Assembly: GCA_016808115.1 (NCBI GenBank)
Contig: JAEQBH010004679.1
Span: forward strand, 62,001-126,000
Direction of reading: 5' to 3'
DNA length: 64,000 bases
Source: Tetrastigma voinierianum
Taxonomy: Eukaryota; Streptophyta; Magnoliopsida; Vitales; Vitaceae
Shown one piece after another: positions 1-12,545 of this stretch. Numbering within the stretch: the stretch's first letter is position 1; each line of letters begins with the position of its first letter. The position numbers and the translations under genes were made by a program. The notes below the pieces were generated by a model. That model was not told the DNA's origin. It saw only the letters and a list, made by a program, of their open reading frames with translations, and did no database searches.

Positions 1-1559
1 GGGGCTGCGGGATGAAGCAGTCTTTGGGCTGTGAAACAGTGTTGCGGGAACAAAACCATAATGTCCCATTTTTCTTGCATTTCTCCTCTTCTTTCCCTTC
101 TGAGTCTCCCCAATGCAATGCTTGCCCAAAGAAATATACCTAACGGAGTTTTCTAACATGTTTAGGGTATTTTTGTAAGCTAAATGTTGAATATTTAGAG
201 TCAAATCACGAAACATGGAGAAAAAGTCTTCAAATACAGTTTGTACAAGACTTGGAGACGATATTGTCATTTTGTAAGATAAAGTCTAAGTTGATGAGAT
301 AGATCAGAAATAATGTAATGGAGTAGAATGCGTGAGAGGGTTGGGATTATAAGCATTAAATAGCTCATGCAAATGGAGTAAGCTCTTTCCATTGCACTCT
401 CTGAGCTGATCAACGGGAGAGAGTGATCGCAGTTGGGATTTTGTGTGATTCTGACTTTTGCATAGAGTATGGTTAGCATGATTTTGGTACATAATTACTT
501 GGATGGATTATGGGTTTTGTTTGAACATTAATTTAGTTCCTGCTCCCAGGTTTTATTGGAAGGCAATGTCTTTAACTCTAGATTTAAAGAAAAGGGGAAG
601 TTTGGTTGAGAAAAGCCTAGTGGATAATGAGTAGATATGGAATCCTTCACAATTCCAAAGTTTTGTAGAATTGGGTGAATTTTGGTTTGAATCCTAGGAT
701 TCTTTTGCAAATTAAAAGTGTTTGGGGGAGTTGTTTGGAGGGATTTCATGTTGGTTACGTTGAAGGATGTAATAGGAGTAAATCTATAGGAAGAAAGTGC
801 ATGAAAAACTGGAAAATACACATTCAGAGATTTTTCGGTGGGTATGCGAAGTACATGAACATGTCTTAGGTACGTGTTAGTCTGATCATTTGCGGGCGAC
901 ATGCGTGGTGGGGTGTGCAGTACATGTGATGCTCTGTTCAGCTAGACCAGTTTTGTATTTTAGCCATAACTTGCTCATTTCTTATCCAGATTTAAGTGAG
1001 ATTTTAAGTAGTTATTAAAATAGACTTGAGAAAACCAAACATCGAAATGAATGTAAGTGAAATTCGATGCTAGAGTGGCCCCAAAAGAATTCACTGAGTG
1101 GGGCCATGTGCGGCAGTCTGTGCGATTTGATCATGATAGTCGGTGTTTTGGGCGTAACTTAGGTTGGTGTCGATTTGGGTGATTCAGTTGGAGGAGAACC
1201 GCCAGCCTGTGAACGAATGAATCTGAAGACGGTGGGTATGAAGTTAAAGCATACGAAAAAAAATAAAGAAATTCAGACTATTCTTAGTATAATCAGGGTG
1301 AGCCAGAGCTAGTTTTGGCATGAAAATGCCGCAACTTTGGATCGGATGATTCAATTGAGAATGTTCAATTTCTAAGAAAAGTAGATGCATCAGACGAATA
1401 CATTAGCGATGTGTGAATACATCCTTTTCTGTATAAATGTATGAAATATGAAAATGGCCCGAACATGAAAAGCAATATGTCATGAACACGAGAATGTGAT
1501 TAAGATACGGTAGAGTTCAGAAGACATATGATCATACTTATGACTACCTAGGACCAAAG

Positions 1560-1830
1560 AATGAATGAGTGGGCGTCTTGAGTGAGTGCTCGGCCTCTAC
1601 AGATTGGCCTTCGGTACTCCGATTAGTCACTACCGCTCACGATTAATGTGGTACTCTGACCCAGTCTTAAGCACTCTGTCTGATTAGTGCTCACGGCACT
1701 CTGTTCCGAAATACTTCAATACTCTGTTGGTGCTACGGCACTCTGATGTGTGGGCGAGGCACGTCTGAGCAGTGCCGGCACTCTGCTGGTGCTCCACGGC
1801 ACTCTGATTACATGTGCATGCAGCCGGGTA
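1560..1830. repeat. Degenerate tandem array built on GGCACTCTG
   Basis: The core GGCACTCTG or a close variant recurs about eight times, separated by 15-35 bases of diverged sequence such as TGCTCCAC or TGCTGGTG. It lies inside the LTR-like region. The position resembles that of the much longer arrays after 31.85 kb, which follow the start of another LTR, but the unit sequence is different. Confidence 0.6.
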
Positions 1831-1989
1831 CTTATTACATACTGCGTCTACTCATTTCTTATAATTGATTTAGGTAGTGAATGAGCCATATAGTAAGACA
1901 ACGAATAAAAATAAGAATAAGATTTGAATGTACCTGCGTATGCATTGCAATATTTCTTGAGATGCTCGCCCATCGATTAATCTAAACAT

Positions 1990-3150
1990 TATCTCTCTGG
2001 ACACTCCCATATCGTTAAAATAAGTATAAGTTAAATAACTCTTCTGGGGTCGAGATGAACATAAGTCTGTTATAAGTATAGAGTGATGGTACCTCTTGTG
2101 ATACTTTCGTATAATGAATCGTGTAGTACCTACGGGTACTCCTGTATCTGAATAAGCTCTGTAACTCTACGGGAGATCACGGACAAGCATAAGCTGTTAT
2201 AAGCATAAGAAATTGTAAAGTCTAAAGATGACTACGTATGAGCAAACTGACTCTGTTGTTGTGGGATATGTTGAATGTATAAACTGGTATATGTATTTGG
2301 TGTGTGATGCACCTACGAAGGATTAATGTAAGTATCTGTATAAGTCTGATCGACCCTTGTATGTGATATGATTATGATGCATTCGACTTATCGTACCTAT
2401 GGGTACTTATTCTGATATAAGATCGAGAAATCCGATAATCGGTTACATCTTTCTGAAGTATAAGATCAAGTAAGACCGATTATATGCTACGTAAGATGAA
2501 GCATAAGATACGAAATACATGTATTAGTTCTGTAATACAAGTATAAGATCTGAAATACAAGAATAAGTTTAGTAATACAAGTATAAGTTCCGTAATGCCA
2601 AGATATACTTATTTTAAGTTTAAAGATCTGAAATATCGGTATAAGTTACGTAGTACTTACGGGTACTTAGGTATAAGGATAGTTCCGCAATGCAATATAC
2701 GTTCCGTGTCTCTCTGTGGTACCTCGCATTGGTACCTCAGAAAAGAAATTAAACTCGTGAGTATAAGTATAAGTTACGTAAACTCTACGGGAGATCAGAA
2801 TGAGATAAGTACTTGATATCTTGTTTAAGTATCCTGCAGTAAGTATAAGCTACGTAACTCCTACGGAGCTCTGGAGGAAGCATGAGTACGTGATAAGTAC
2901 TTACTCCATCCCAAGTATGTCTTAGAAGTTCGATGCGTTTATAAGGAATGCAGATATTGTATCTACGGAGATCGAATAAGATAAATTACGCCGTGAGTGT
3001 AAGATGAGTAAGTATAAGATCCAAATGTATAGAGTACAAGTTAGAATAAGAATGATCTTCTATAAATATAAGATCCGAATGCTATAAGTATAAGTCTGAA
3101 TAAGCATAAGTCTGTATAAGCATAAGTAATTATATAAGTTCATTATATGA
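1990..3150. repeat. Dispersed AAGTATAAG-type repeat
   Basis: The core AAGTATAAG (and AAGCATAAG) followed by RTCYGWAATAC or TTACGTA recurs roughly 25-30 times over 1.15 kb with irregular spacing. Longer phrases such as CTACGGGAGATCA are also reused (near 2170 and 2783). It is AT-rich, has no credible reading frame, and forms the right half of the LTR-like segment. Confidence 0.6.
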
Positions 3151-3530
3151 ATGGCTGAAAATTCTGATATCTGTTATTGTTTTATGCTTTAAATGTGTGT
3201 ATGCCAGACAGCTGTGTTTCCACAACTAAAGCGTAAAGCAGCGGGTTTTAATCGGGTGTGGAGTGAGAGAAAGACGTCCAGAAAGCTTCGCATCTTAATT
3301 TGGGCGACACACTGGTAGGGGTTAAATCTCTGACATGTCCGTAGCTACGATTTGTAAAAGTAAAAGTATAGTTTTTGTATATGTAAATGGGACTCAGAAC
3401 TGTATGTATCTGACACTGTAAACACCACCATGGTGGTAGTTTTATTTTGTAATTTTGTATATGATATTCTGAATTGTTATAAGATGTGGGCCATACCCAC
3501 AGGTACAAGTTCGGCTTTGAAAAAAAAAAA

Positions 3531-3560
3531 CCAGGTAAAGAGTCCTGTGTATGGTCAGCT
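3531..3560 (+). other. Possible degenerate primer binding site after LTR
   Basis: The stretch GGTAAAGAGTCCTGTGTATG followed by GTCAGC resembles the initiator-Met-tRNA type site of plant Ty3/gypsy elements (TGGTATCAGAGC). It shares GTATGGTCAGC with the equivalent position at 43017-43028 in the other element. It is heavily altered and is offered only as the probable LTR/interior boundary. Confidence 0.25.
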
Positions 3561-3904
3561 CGAACTTCAGTTGAATCGCATGTCCGAATTGGATAGGAAT
3601 CGAGTGTGACATGCGATCTTTGAGATTATTTCAATTCTTCGTGCTTGGATCGACTCAACAATTTTGGCACTATTAACTTGCAAAAACTGCAAAATTTGCC
3701 ACAAAATCGTCTCGATTAGGATAATAGGGACCTTAATGTGCAAATTGGGTTAATTCTGGTGATTAGTATAACTTTCGAAACACATAATAAATAGGGTTGA
3801 AAATAGCACTTTTTGAGCCTTGTCGGTGCTTGGGCTCGATGCTGAAATGATCCTCGGTGTACCACTATGCGTAAATGACATCCTTTGTGAACTGTGCCCA
3901 TATC

Positions 3905-4435
3905 GAATCTAAATCTGTCTTGAGGTATATAAGCCTCCCAGCTCTCAGCGATGTTAACCGGTGCGAGATCTATCTTGGAGTGATAAACTGCGCACCTCTC
4001 GACTTATCAAACGAGTCATTAATCCTTGGTAAAGGATCTAGATTCTTGATAATGCTTAGTGTTATTTGTTGGTAGTCAATGCACAGTCGAAGAGTCTTGT
4101 CCTTTTTCTTAGCAAACAAAACCAGAACGCCCCATGGTGAAGTGCTCGGTCTAATAAAACCCTTGTCCAACAATTCCTGCAGTTGGACCTTCAGTTCCTA
4201 CAACTCAACCGGTGCCATCCTATGAGGAGTCATAGAAATGGGCGACGTACTAGGGTGTAACTCAATGACAAAGTCCACATCCCTATGCGAAGATAATCCC
4301 GGTAGCTCATACGAAGCGATCCTCCTTCTCATAAACCCACCGAGTGGGCTAGATCTGTCTTGCTCGTCCTCTACGACAAACGCTAGCCAACCCATCAGTA
4401 TCCCTCCACAGGTCGTGCACGATGCGGGCAAGCAT
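3905..4435 (-). pseudogene. Ty3/gypsy reverse transcriptase N-terminal fragment
   Basis: Two minus-strand frames give the usual protease-to-RT linker (LPGLSSHRDVDF, then TSPISMTPHRMAP at about 4205-4320) and the start of RT (DKGFIRPSTSPWG, LFAKKKDKTLRLCIDY, PLPRIND at 3970-4170). Reverse transcriptase copies element RNA into DNA in cytoplasmic particles. A frame change separates the two parts, and the fragment ends just after the expected DLRSGYHQ region. The catalytic YVDD box, RNase H and integrase are absent, so the element is truncated on its 3' side, where it meets the + strand LTR of 1-3530. Confidence 0.8.
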
Positions 4436-4497
4436 CTTCTCCCCTAAAGTCACATGGATACATTCCGTGTGTAGGTAGTAATCCTCCTACTATCCTG

Positions 4498-4750
4498 ATA
4501 TTGATGATGACCGTCGGCTTGATCAAGCTAAGATGACATCAAAATCCGATATGTCATTCACCTGAAAGTCCACCGTGAGCAGAATCCCTGAGATCTCTAA
4601 CTCACAATTCCGACATATCTTATCAACACTCACCCTAGTTCCTAGAGGAGAATTCACATACAAAGGCTTTTCCAAGGTTTCAACATCTATTCGCTTTTTC
4701 TTCTTGTATATGACAATAAACATGAAAGCGATGCACGAGATTTAAAACAC
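4498..4750 (-). pseudogene. Ty3/gypsy aspartic protease C-terminal part
   Basis: The minus strand reads ETLEKPLYVNSPLGTRVSVD, then ICRNCELEISGILLTVDFQV and ISDFDVILA. This is the conserved second half of the plant Ty3/gypsy protease domain, just before the DVILGMDWL motif. The protease cuts the gag-pol polyprotein. The catalytic DTGAS segment would lie upstream (above about 4730) and is not readable. The final G of DVILG is replaced by A and a stop follows. It lies between the gag relic and the RT relic in the expected order on the same strand. Confidence 0.75.
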
Positions 4751-5027
4751 TCTTATAAAAGAAGTGTGAGAGCAAAGCGATACCACAATATGGGCGATCA
4801 TAAGCTCAATGCGTAGTACCACATCGTGGTGCACCTCTTTAGGTCCACTAAAGTCTTTGGCCTAGAAGTCTTGGCATGACCTAACCATTGCAGCCCATAT
4901 GGCCCATATGCGAAATAGTAGGTGCTTGTGCAACACCTAGGATTGACATTAGTTCCCCTGGCCCATGCTGGGGTAAGGAGGAACAAGCTTTGCATTCAAC
5001 GATTGTGGAACTATAGTGTCCCACTAG

Positions 5028-5500
5028 TTACAGGATCCTTACCTCTATGGACAATCTCGTCTCATATGCCGAATGCTTATGGCAATGGCGGCATATACTT
5101 ATGCCCGGTGGCCTAGAAGCCCCGACTCGGCCTTGGCCTTGATAGCCGTGGCCCTGTCCCAAAAATCCGTACGAAACAGAAGTCTTTTGCTTCTTCCAAG
5201 AGCTAGAAGAAGATCGATTCTCCTTCCTCTTAGCACTAGCACTTATATCCTTTCTGACTAGTTGGAAACAATGACCTGCCACCATCAGGTCTCCTGCCTC
5301 AGAGGGCGGGGATCTTATGCCTCGAACCTTTGGGTGCCGGCCCCTTGGCTCCCATTGCACCAGCTTGTGCGATGGTGGCGACAACCACACGCTGCCTCCA
5401 TGGGGTAGCGGTAGCATATGCCTCGAACCTTTGGAGGTTCTTGACCCCACCGACCCGATTGCACCGACGTGCGATGGTGGCACTTTGCTTACATCCATAA
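5028..5500 (-). pseudogene. Ty3/gypsy gag C-terminus with decayed zinc knuckle
   Basis: A minus-strand frame of about 156 codons has a basic, Ser-rich run (KRKENRSSSSSWKKQKTS), a Gly/Gln segment (GQGHGYQGQGR) and then ICRHCHKHSAYETR. The last part corresponds to a CCHC zinc knuckle (normally C-x2-C-x4-H-x4-C) whose later ligands are lost. This is the usual RNA-binding tail of gag, the capsid protein that packages the element RNA. The Met at 5498 is internal to gag. The N-terminal capsid domain cannot be read to the right. Confidence 0.6.
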
Positions 5501-5559
5501 GGGCGGTAGCAGCAACAACAACCTTTATGGAGGTCTATTAGTCCAAAGCCGGTGGTCAT

Positions 5560-6224
5560 GGGTTTTTACTCCACCCCGGTGTCCTCTTCCTCTGCTAGCC
5601 ATCTACACGTGTCAAATAGCAATAGAGGTCTCAAATTTCTATCTCAGTCTAACTAGTAGTGCACATGCCAACCACTAATAGACTTTAACATCATGAACTA
5701 CATCGTTCATCCCTATTCCTTAGTGGTGCATAATGCTGAAACTATTACACATCAGTTCCCGAGCTATCACGTTCATTTTTTTTCTGAACACTTAAGGTTA
5801 TGTTTTCTAACCCTAGTGTTCCATATACAATCCACCATGTATATTATTCACACAAATCACCACACATATCACACAGAACATGTTAAGCACAAAACATGCA
5901 ACACACAACAATGCATGATCTAGACCCAAGGTATTCTTATACCTAAATTCTATTACCAAGCTGTGCTTATTTCAGGAATTACTTGTGAATACCCACATTC
6001 GAGCTCCCAAGAAAAATTGTTTACCTAAGCTCAGATGCAAACTGTAGCCCCAATTTAGAGTAATTTTTTTTTTTCAGTTCCTCACATCAATTGTCTCACA
6101 TAAAATTTATATAGACAATGCGAGTTCGGAAAATGTTAACCTTTGCCTTTGGAACAATCGAAACTAAATTTATATTACAAGATTCATTATTTACATAGCA
6201 AAAACTGGGTATTCAACCCAGAAT
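5560..6224 (-). other. Decayed interior of the minus-strand gypsy element
   Basis: This should hold the gag N-terminus and leader of the minus-strand element, lying between the gag relic and the probable LTR. I see no frame with capsid motifs. There is a C/A-rich segment (ACACAnnTCACCACACAT-like) around 5840-5915 but no gene. Confidence 0.3.
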
Positions 6225-8142
6225 GTTACAAAATATAATTGACTAGGCCACAATCCGGCCTTTTTCACAACGAAACTCCTGGATCAGTTTCGGCTCCTAA
6301 TGTACCTCTAGTACCTTGAAAAATATTTCCCCAAACGGGGTGAGCAATGCCTAGTAGAAAATTTTCCTACAAGGGCTACTCCCCACCTAAAATGCACATG
6401 CAATGGCAATATGTAAACATTCAATCACATTCCACATAAATAATGTAATCCTATATAGAGATGTTCACGTGTCATGCATGAGATGTGACTTCTGTACTCT
6501 GGCAAGTCTAGTAGACTCACTTTTCGCACTACACACTCCAAGTGTGGAAAAACTATCATTGGTGTTTCATCCAAAGACTTCAACCATTGGAAAACCCTAT
6601 AATTTTTAATTTAGTAAATCTTGTGTTTGTTATAAACCACAACACCAGATTGCTAGGACTGATATTTATCTTCTGTTTTGACTTTTGCGATGATCAATAT
6701 AACATGACAGTTTGCTGTGTTATGGAGGATCTACCTGTTGCAACTGTTACCTGATTTATATTTATAATTATGTCATCGCTCGTGAGTCTCGATTTTTAGA
6801 CGTAGTCCCGTTTCAAACTCACCACTCGTTCGAGAGTAAGGTGATCTTGATTTCATGCACCACACGCTGACTAAATGCGATGTCACCATGCATATATGAT
6901 GCAATATGCCATTTCATGCTATGTCATCTCATCCACAATAAGCTACATCAACATTTAACAAACATGGATAAATATATTTTCTACATATAATTTACATCCA
7001 TGAAAAATAGTATATCGGACGAAATATTTTCCACGCCGGCATGTTATTACATCGAGCAATAACACACACAAGAAATGGTCTGATCTCGGACCCATAAAAA
7101 TGAGGCACCACCACAGTCCCTTTCCTTTGTTTTGAACCATGCTTGGTTCCATTTGTCACCAACTTAAAGAGAACATCGAGATTTCTGCTAAACTGAGAAC
7201 ATCAATCCCGGGATGAAAACCAAACCTTCAATCAGGGAATGTTGAAACCGATCCCAAAATTTTCGATATTGATCCCAAAATGTTGGGGCCCGAAACACTA
7301 CTGATCGGCCCCAAAGCGGCTAGCATGTCATTAAATGGCCTTTAGGCTAGAAGAGAAAATAGTTAAAGTAGAAATTTCCTTATATTATAGAGTTTGTCGG
7401 AACTCCAGTTTGTAACCACCCAACGTAGTGTATCGCGTGGAATGAAACACATAGCGTCCGTGGCCCGGCCGAGCTTTCAGTAGATCTTAGTGAAGATAGA
7501 ATCTCTCTACCTCTACACACTTTCTTCCTTTTTTTCCTCGCTCACCCCTTACTTGCCGGTTCCTCCTTTCTTCCCTTTTTGTTCCATCTTTATCTCATTT
7601 CATTTTTTTCCAATTCTCCTTTCCCATTTCTTTTCTCTTATCTCCTTCTTCTTTCTCTTTAAGTTTTCTCTTTTCTCCTCATTTCTCTTTTGGATCACTC
7701 TCATGTAGAGATCGATGGGAGTCCCTCTCTTCCCTCTTTTACTATTCAACACCATGTTTATTCTGTATTTTCCTTTATTTTTTCTTTATTCTATTGTGCA
7801 TCATGTAACATATGGCTAAATGTAGTGCATGTATTTCGCTACCTGCATGGTTGCCATGTGTGTCCATTAAGTGCCACATGGCGTATATGATCATGTCATG
7901 TGTCCTTTGGAAGCCCATATGCCTCAGCGTGGAAATTACGGTATGCCAAATTCGACAAAATTCAATGTGGTAGCTAGATTTCACTAGATGATTTCAACAG
8001 TGTAATCTGTTTCATCATCCGAGATCTAAAAAAATTTATGATTTCTGACCAGAATTACCATTTTACACTTTCTCAGATAAATTGGTGCTATAGGGTTACA
8101 TACACTATTAGGTGGTGATTTTTTTACGATTAAGCTGTGACA
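6225..8142 (-). mobile_element. Ty3/gypsy LTR, minus orientation (copy A)
   Basis: Read on the minus strand it begins near 8142 with TGTCACAGCTTAATCG and runs to about 6225. It contains a purine-rich leader block (complement of 7505-7690) and a segment (complement of 6330-6410: ATGTGCATTTTAGGTGGGGA, AGGAAAATTTTCTAC) that matches the + strand LTR at 39270-39315. It shares diverged colinear blocks with copy B (8337-10085). It is the likely 5' LTR of the gag-pol fragment to its left. Both ends are estimates. Short frames here, including one with a hydrophobic run at 7490-7708, are translations of the CT-rich tract and not genes. Confidence 0.5.
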
Positions 8143-8336
8143 CGTTGAGGTCCATTGATAACTCGTCAACCCGCGGAATACTTGTGTCTCATATTATGAG
8201 ACCCATACACATAAAGTAAGCAGCCATATTGGCCCGCCCATCGATATTCACTAAAAAACATCAACTATATTACTATAGTTAAAGTTAATACATCACTCTT
8301 ATCTGACATGTTTTAATTGTAATAATTACATACATG

Positions 8337-10085
8337 TTTTACAAAATGAAATCAAAGCCACATGGTGGCTTTCTTCTCAAAACGCGACTCTAATGAGCAC
8401 GAATCTTCTTGAACACTCCATGTGCACGAAATAATGATCTCGACGGTGGAGTAATGCCCGGTAAGTGATATTAATCTCCTCGTGGGTTACTCTGCCTAAG
8501 TGCACATGCAATGATTCAACATAAACACGTTCAAGCAAATACATGATCCTACTTGAATGTCTACGTGATATGGATGAGAATGCGACTCATCCTTTCCCAC
8601 TTCTCGAGCCCTCACTGACTCCTTCACGCATGCCTAAGCCAAATGTGAGAAAACACTATTTTCAAAACAAAAGGTTTTTGTTCTCGAAAACATACTATTG
8701 AGTTTCAGTAAAATATATTGGACAACCCTCCAAGGCGAATTGCTGGGTAATCCTCCGAAATAGTCATGGAGTCGCACTTCAGATGAAGCATTGGACAAGC
8801 TCTCCAAGCGATTTTACGAAAATCTTCCTTGGAAATTCCTTTACAACCATTTTCCATTTTCATTTCTTCGTACCATGCACTCTGCGCTAATTTTATAGGT
8901 TGCCTAAATAATATGAAATCGTTATCTGATTTAAACCACACGTACGATATATCGATTATGCGTATATTAACAAAATTTACATACCAACCACATGTTATTT
9001 AATTGTGTCAAATACGTCAAAATTATTTCCTTGAAGTAAATCAACGATCAATTGTAGTGCGATATGGCTCACCGTAATTATATTTTATATAATTGACCTC
9101 ATGTTAACACATTAGTTCCACATTAACATTTCTTTCACCACGATTTGTAATATTTTGCTTACAACACACATGGACCATTTTCGGTCCAATCAAGCAAGCA
9201 GAGGAAGCATTTTAGAGTCCCAGTGCAGGTAATTTGTCGTGGGCGACCCTCTCTCTAGCATCGGTTCCACTTTGTGGGCAAAAATCCATCAGCCATTTTC
9301 GTGACAACGCTGGCTTAGTAATTAATTCGTAAATTATAACACATGGACAAATAACGATCCATGTCGATCCAAGGACTACCAACGGTCCAATTTCGGAACT
9401 TCGGTCTCGAATTTTCGAGGCCAGATCAAACGGCCTCAGACCTTAAATCAATAAACCATGGCTCTTAAAAGCAAGAAAATAGCAAGTAGGAAGACCCTTA
9501 CCGCCTCCCGGGTGTCGAAACTCCTGGCCGGTGCCACGTGTAGCCCTTGCGGCGTAGAGCAACTTTATGCTTGCAGACGTGAACCGTGATCAAGCGAGAA
9601 TCCCCAAAGAAGTTGAACAACATGCAGAATTTGATTTTCTCTAAACCACCCTCGCTGCGTTCTAGCAAAATGGAGAAGAAAGCTCTTTTTCTTTGCTTTT
9701 ATTCCTCTTTTGTCTCTCTAAGCGCCACTTGTCAAATTCTCATTAACCGTTGGTTCCTTATCCACTTTATCATCCTCTTTGATTTTACATCGATTGAGTC
9801 ATATAGTATTTTATGGGCCCCTTTTAATTTCGAGTTAGTAATTACGAACTGACACGTGGCTGCTATGAGCCCTCAAATGTCAAGTGTCGGCATTACGCTC
9901 GTTACTCGAAGCGTGCAAATTCCGTGTCTCGGAATTTGAGTCGACGTGGTAGCTAGATTTTGCGAGACGATTCAACGGTGGGAGGTCAGTTTCGCCATCC
10001 TAGATCTCGAAAATTAGGAATTTGATGAAATTACCATTTTCACATTTTGGAAAGAATTAGATTTTCTCGAGGTTCCACATAAACA
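8337..10085 (-). mobile_element. Second related LTR, minus orientation (copy B)
   Basis: It is colinear with copy A. TTTTACAAAAT starts the left end in both. Then come CTAAGTGCACATGCAATG-like sequence (8495-8515 versus 6388-6405), GTGGTAGCTAGATTT (7968 and 9946) and GAAATTACCATTTTCACA (10028; similar near 8050). It appears to be a solo LTR next to copy A, or the remnant of a tandem element. The right end runs into the SINE block at about 10.1 kb and lacks the expected TGT start. The 200 bases between A and B contain nothing I recognise. Confidence 0.45.
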
Positions 10086-10112
10086 TGAGTTATAATGTCA
10101 TGCGTCACTAGG

Positions 10113-10525
10113 ACTCAAATGGAGACCTCTCCTCCCTATGCCTTACCTTTTGAAACATTAAGCATTTCTACTATGATGAACTAAACATGATGGAGAAACA
10201 AGCAAACAAAGTAGTACCCGATACAAATTTGGACACAAGCGCTTGATCAAGCGCTTGTTCTAATCTAGGAAGAGCAACTGTGACAAATCAAAAGTGGTGA
10301 TTCATACTATGAGGTACTATACTTTTTTTTTCTTTCGTTTACGTCACTATTGGAACTAGAACTTGGAACCTTCATAATCCCATCCCAACCCTTTACCATA
10401 GTAGTTTACAAACTTATAATTATTAATAATTTCTTTAGGAAATAGACTTGATTTTGTAATCTAATATTCTCACAAGTTGTTAAAAGACAATCTTTTCAAG
10501 TAAATAAATCAACCAGGAATAATGT
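10113..10525 (-). repeat. Repeat unit with two tRNA-like (SINE) modules, copy 1
   Basis: It is colinear with 52118-52520. On the minus strand the first module (complement of about 10115-10185) has the tRNA-derived layout: an A-box-like region, TTTCAAAAGGTAAGGCATAG, and a B-box-like TTTGAGTCCTAG. The second (complement of about 10330-10410) has GGTTCCAAGTTCTAGTTCC followed by an A-rich tail (complement of the T-run at 10322-10337). This fits RNA polymerase III-derived SINEs, but the boxes are decayed. The rest of the unit is AT-rich and noncoding. Confidence 0.5.
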
Positions 10526-12545
10526 AAGAAGCAGTTTTTGAGAACACAAAGAACATCTCACTATTGTTTCTTTCAAAAACAATATAAATCATGATTTTTC
10601 TAATCCTAAAAATAATTTTTATATTTTCAGAAATGTTTCTTAAATCTTGTCAAACGCCAAATTCTTAGAGGCACTTTTTAAGTTAAAAACAATTCTTAAA
10701 ATAACCATCAAACGAACATAAAAGAGCAAATATAGCATTCAGAATCATGTATGTTCTATTTGTGTATCAGAAAATATAATGTACTGATATATGTTGACAC
10801 CCAAATGATAAATATGTTAGCATTTTTTCTATGTTTGGATTCATATGTAAATGTAGTAATACATGGAATCTCTATTCATCAAAGTGAGTCAAATTCAGTG
10901 ATCCATTATATAGTCTAATTGGGGCTTTCGGAAATAGCAATCTGGAAATATGGGTGAATGTGTAGATGCCTAGTATAAATTTTATCATAATTGATGGGCT
11001 TGTAGCAATTTTATAAATAAATGGAAACTAGTTTATGGTCCTAAGATGGTTATTATATGGGCTATATAAATCTCATACATGTACTTTCAAACACTATTCC
11101 CTTAGAAGACTGAAAAAAACCACCACCAACATCATCATCTTCCTTTGATTCAAACATATCCATCATGGCAATCGCAATTGATTGAGGTGTGTTACAAACC
11201 TGAATATTTATTTGAAATTGTATTTTTATCATGCAGCTATTCACATGATTATGTTCAGTTTTTTGCCGGAATATGTATTCATGTATACCAAGAAATATTC
11301 AAACCAAACTCTCATTAAGTAGTATCGAGCCCGGTTCAAAGTTATGCCATGTGAGTGGATTCTTGGTGGAACTTTTGTTAGAGGAGAATTGATGAGTGAA
11401 CCCAAAGTCCTACATTGGTGAAGAATGGGAAGGGTTATGAGTCTATACGTATGGACAATATGAAATTGGTATGAGACGTTTTGAGGGAGAAGTCCAAAAA
11501 CAAAACTATGATGACTTAGACTCAAAATAGATAATATCATACCAATATAAAGGGAAGAGTCCATGAAATTTCCCAACAAGATGGTAAAACAATCATCAAA
11601 CTACGAGGGGAAAAATATAATGGAAAAAGAAAATAGAGAGGAAAAGGCAAAAAAAAGAAGAAAGTAAAAATAAAATTAAGTTGAACATATTTATTTTATT
11701 TTCATCCTCTACTGAAACATACTTTATTTATTGATTTTCTTGGATATTTTCATTAGACATCGAACATTATTATTATTTTTTGCAATTTTCTTTCCTTACT
11801 ATATTCAGAAACAACCAAACCAACATAAATGCATCTATATAGGCCTCATTTCTTCTAGAGTCAAACCTCTATCATTTCATTCAATTCCTATGAGAAGAAC
11901 CACCAACATATGCTTCCCTTTCATTCTCTTCCCCTCCTGTGCCCTTTCCCTACCCTTCCATCCCTCTTCTCCCATCATCAACTCTTTCGCTCTCTGAGAT
12001 CACCTCCCTCGACGATTTCCACCCCCATCTTTCGTTTGAGCCTAATTCCAACTCCAGCCGATCTGCAGCAATCTTACGCATTCACGGCTGCTCGGCTCCG
12101 ATTCGGCCAAGCAATGGCTTATGCATTGTGACCCCTCCGGCCACGAGTTCGATACAGTGACAAATCCTCAGTTTTGGGTCGCTGGGATTCTCCTATTTGC
12201 TCCCTTGACTCTCACCGCAAGCCTCTCCCTCCACCCCTCTCTCCTCCATCCCGGTGCAGCGCTGCCATGTCTTAGACTTCACCACCCATACGAATGGCTC
12301 TTGTGCCTCCTCCCGGACAGGCTATCTCTTTCCCATTGCTCATAAGCTTACCTTTGCTTAGTCAAATGACCGTAAATCACGCTCCCCAACCCTACTTGTA
12401 ATTTGTCAATAATCAGTATGGAGACAATCTTCATTCTCGTCATCATCTTAACTGCTTCATTATCAATTTGATCGGACAAGTGAGAGTCCCTACGAACCGT
12501 ACTTTGGCTTAAGCAGAACATCTCAGCAGTTAGCAAAAATGGGAG
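10526..12545. other. Noncoding AT-rich stretch with MITE-like remnant
   Basis: At 10545-10700 there are phrases shared with the MITE family seen at 31.0, 51.7, 53.1 and 55.3 kb (GAGAACACAAAGAACA, AAAAACAATTCTTAAAA). From 11330 to 11570 sequence such as CCTACATTGGTGAAGAATGG recalls a non-autonomous LTR unit, but I could not pair its ends. At 11880-12345 several C/T-rich open frames exist on the + strand with no recognisable domain; I do not call them genes. Confidence 0.35.

Larger units (their letters stand above)
1..3530 (+). mobile_element. Ty3/gypsy LTR, right-hand part, cut by window start
   Basis: No protein is coded here. The sequence near 150-190 (ACATGTTTAGGGTATTTTTG) matches the early part of the LTR that starts at 31370. 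The block around 955-1030 (CATAACTTGCTCATTTCTTA and neighbours) matches blocks at about 40510 and 48260 inside the LTRs of the 39.7-50.6 kb element. The stretch therefore reads as a + strand LTR of the same lineage, entered partway through, with internal repeat arrays at 1.6-1.8 and 2.0-3.15 kb. A primer-binding-like site follows at about 3531. The LTR start lies outside the window and the end is estimated. Confidence 0.5.

Noticed and set aside
5028..5559. Overlapping long frames on both strands suggesting two genes
   Set aside because: Only the minus-strand frame matches gag C-terminal features; the others are translations of the same GC-rich DNA.
7490..7708. 72-codon frame with many Phe/Leu, like a membrane protein
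   Set aside because: It is the translation of a CT-rich tract, the complement of the purine-rich LTR leader seen in other copies.
11731..12345. Chain of Pro/Ser/Leu-rich frames that might be a split gene
   Set aside because: No family motif, no consistent frame, and composition explained by C/T-rich DNA.
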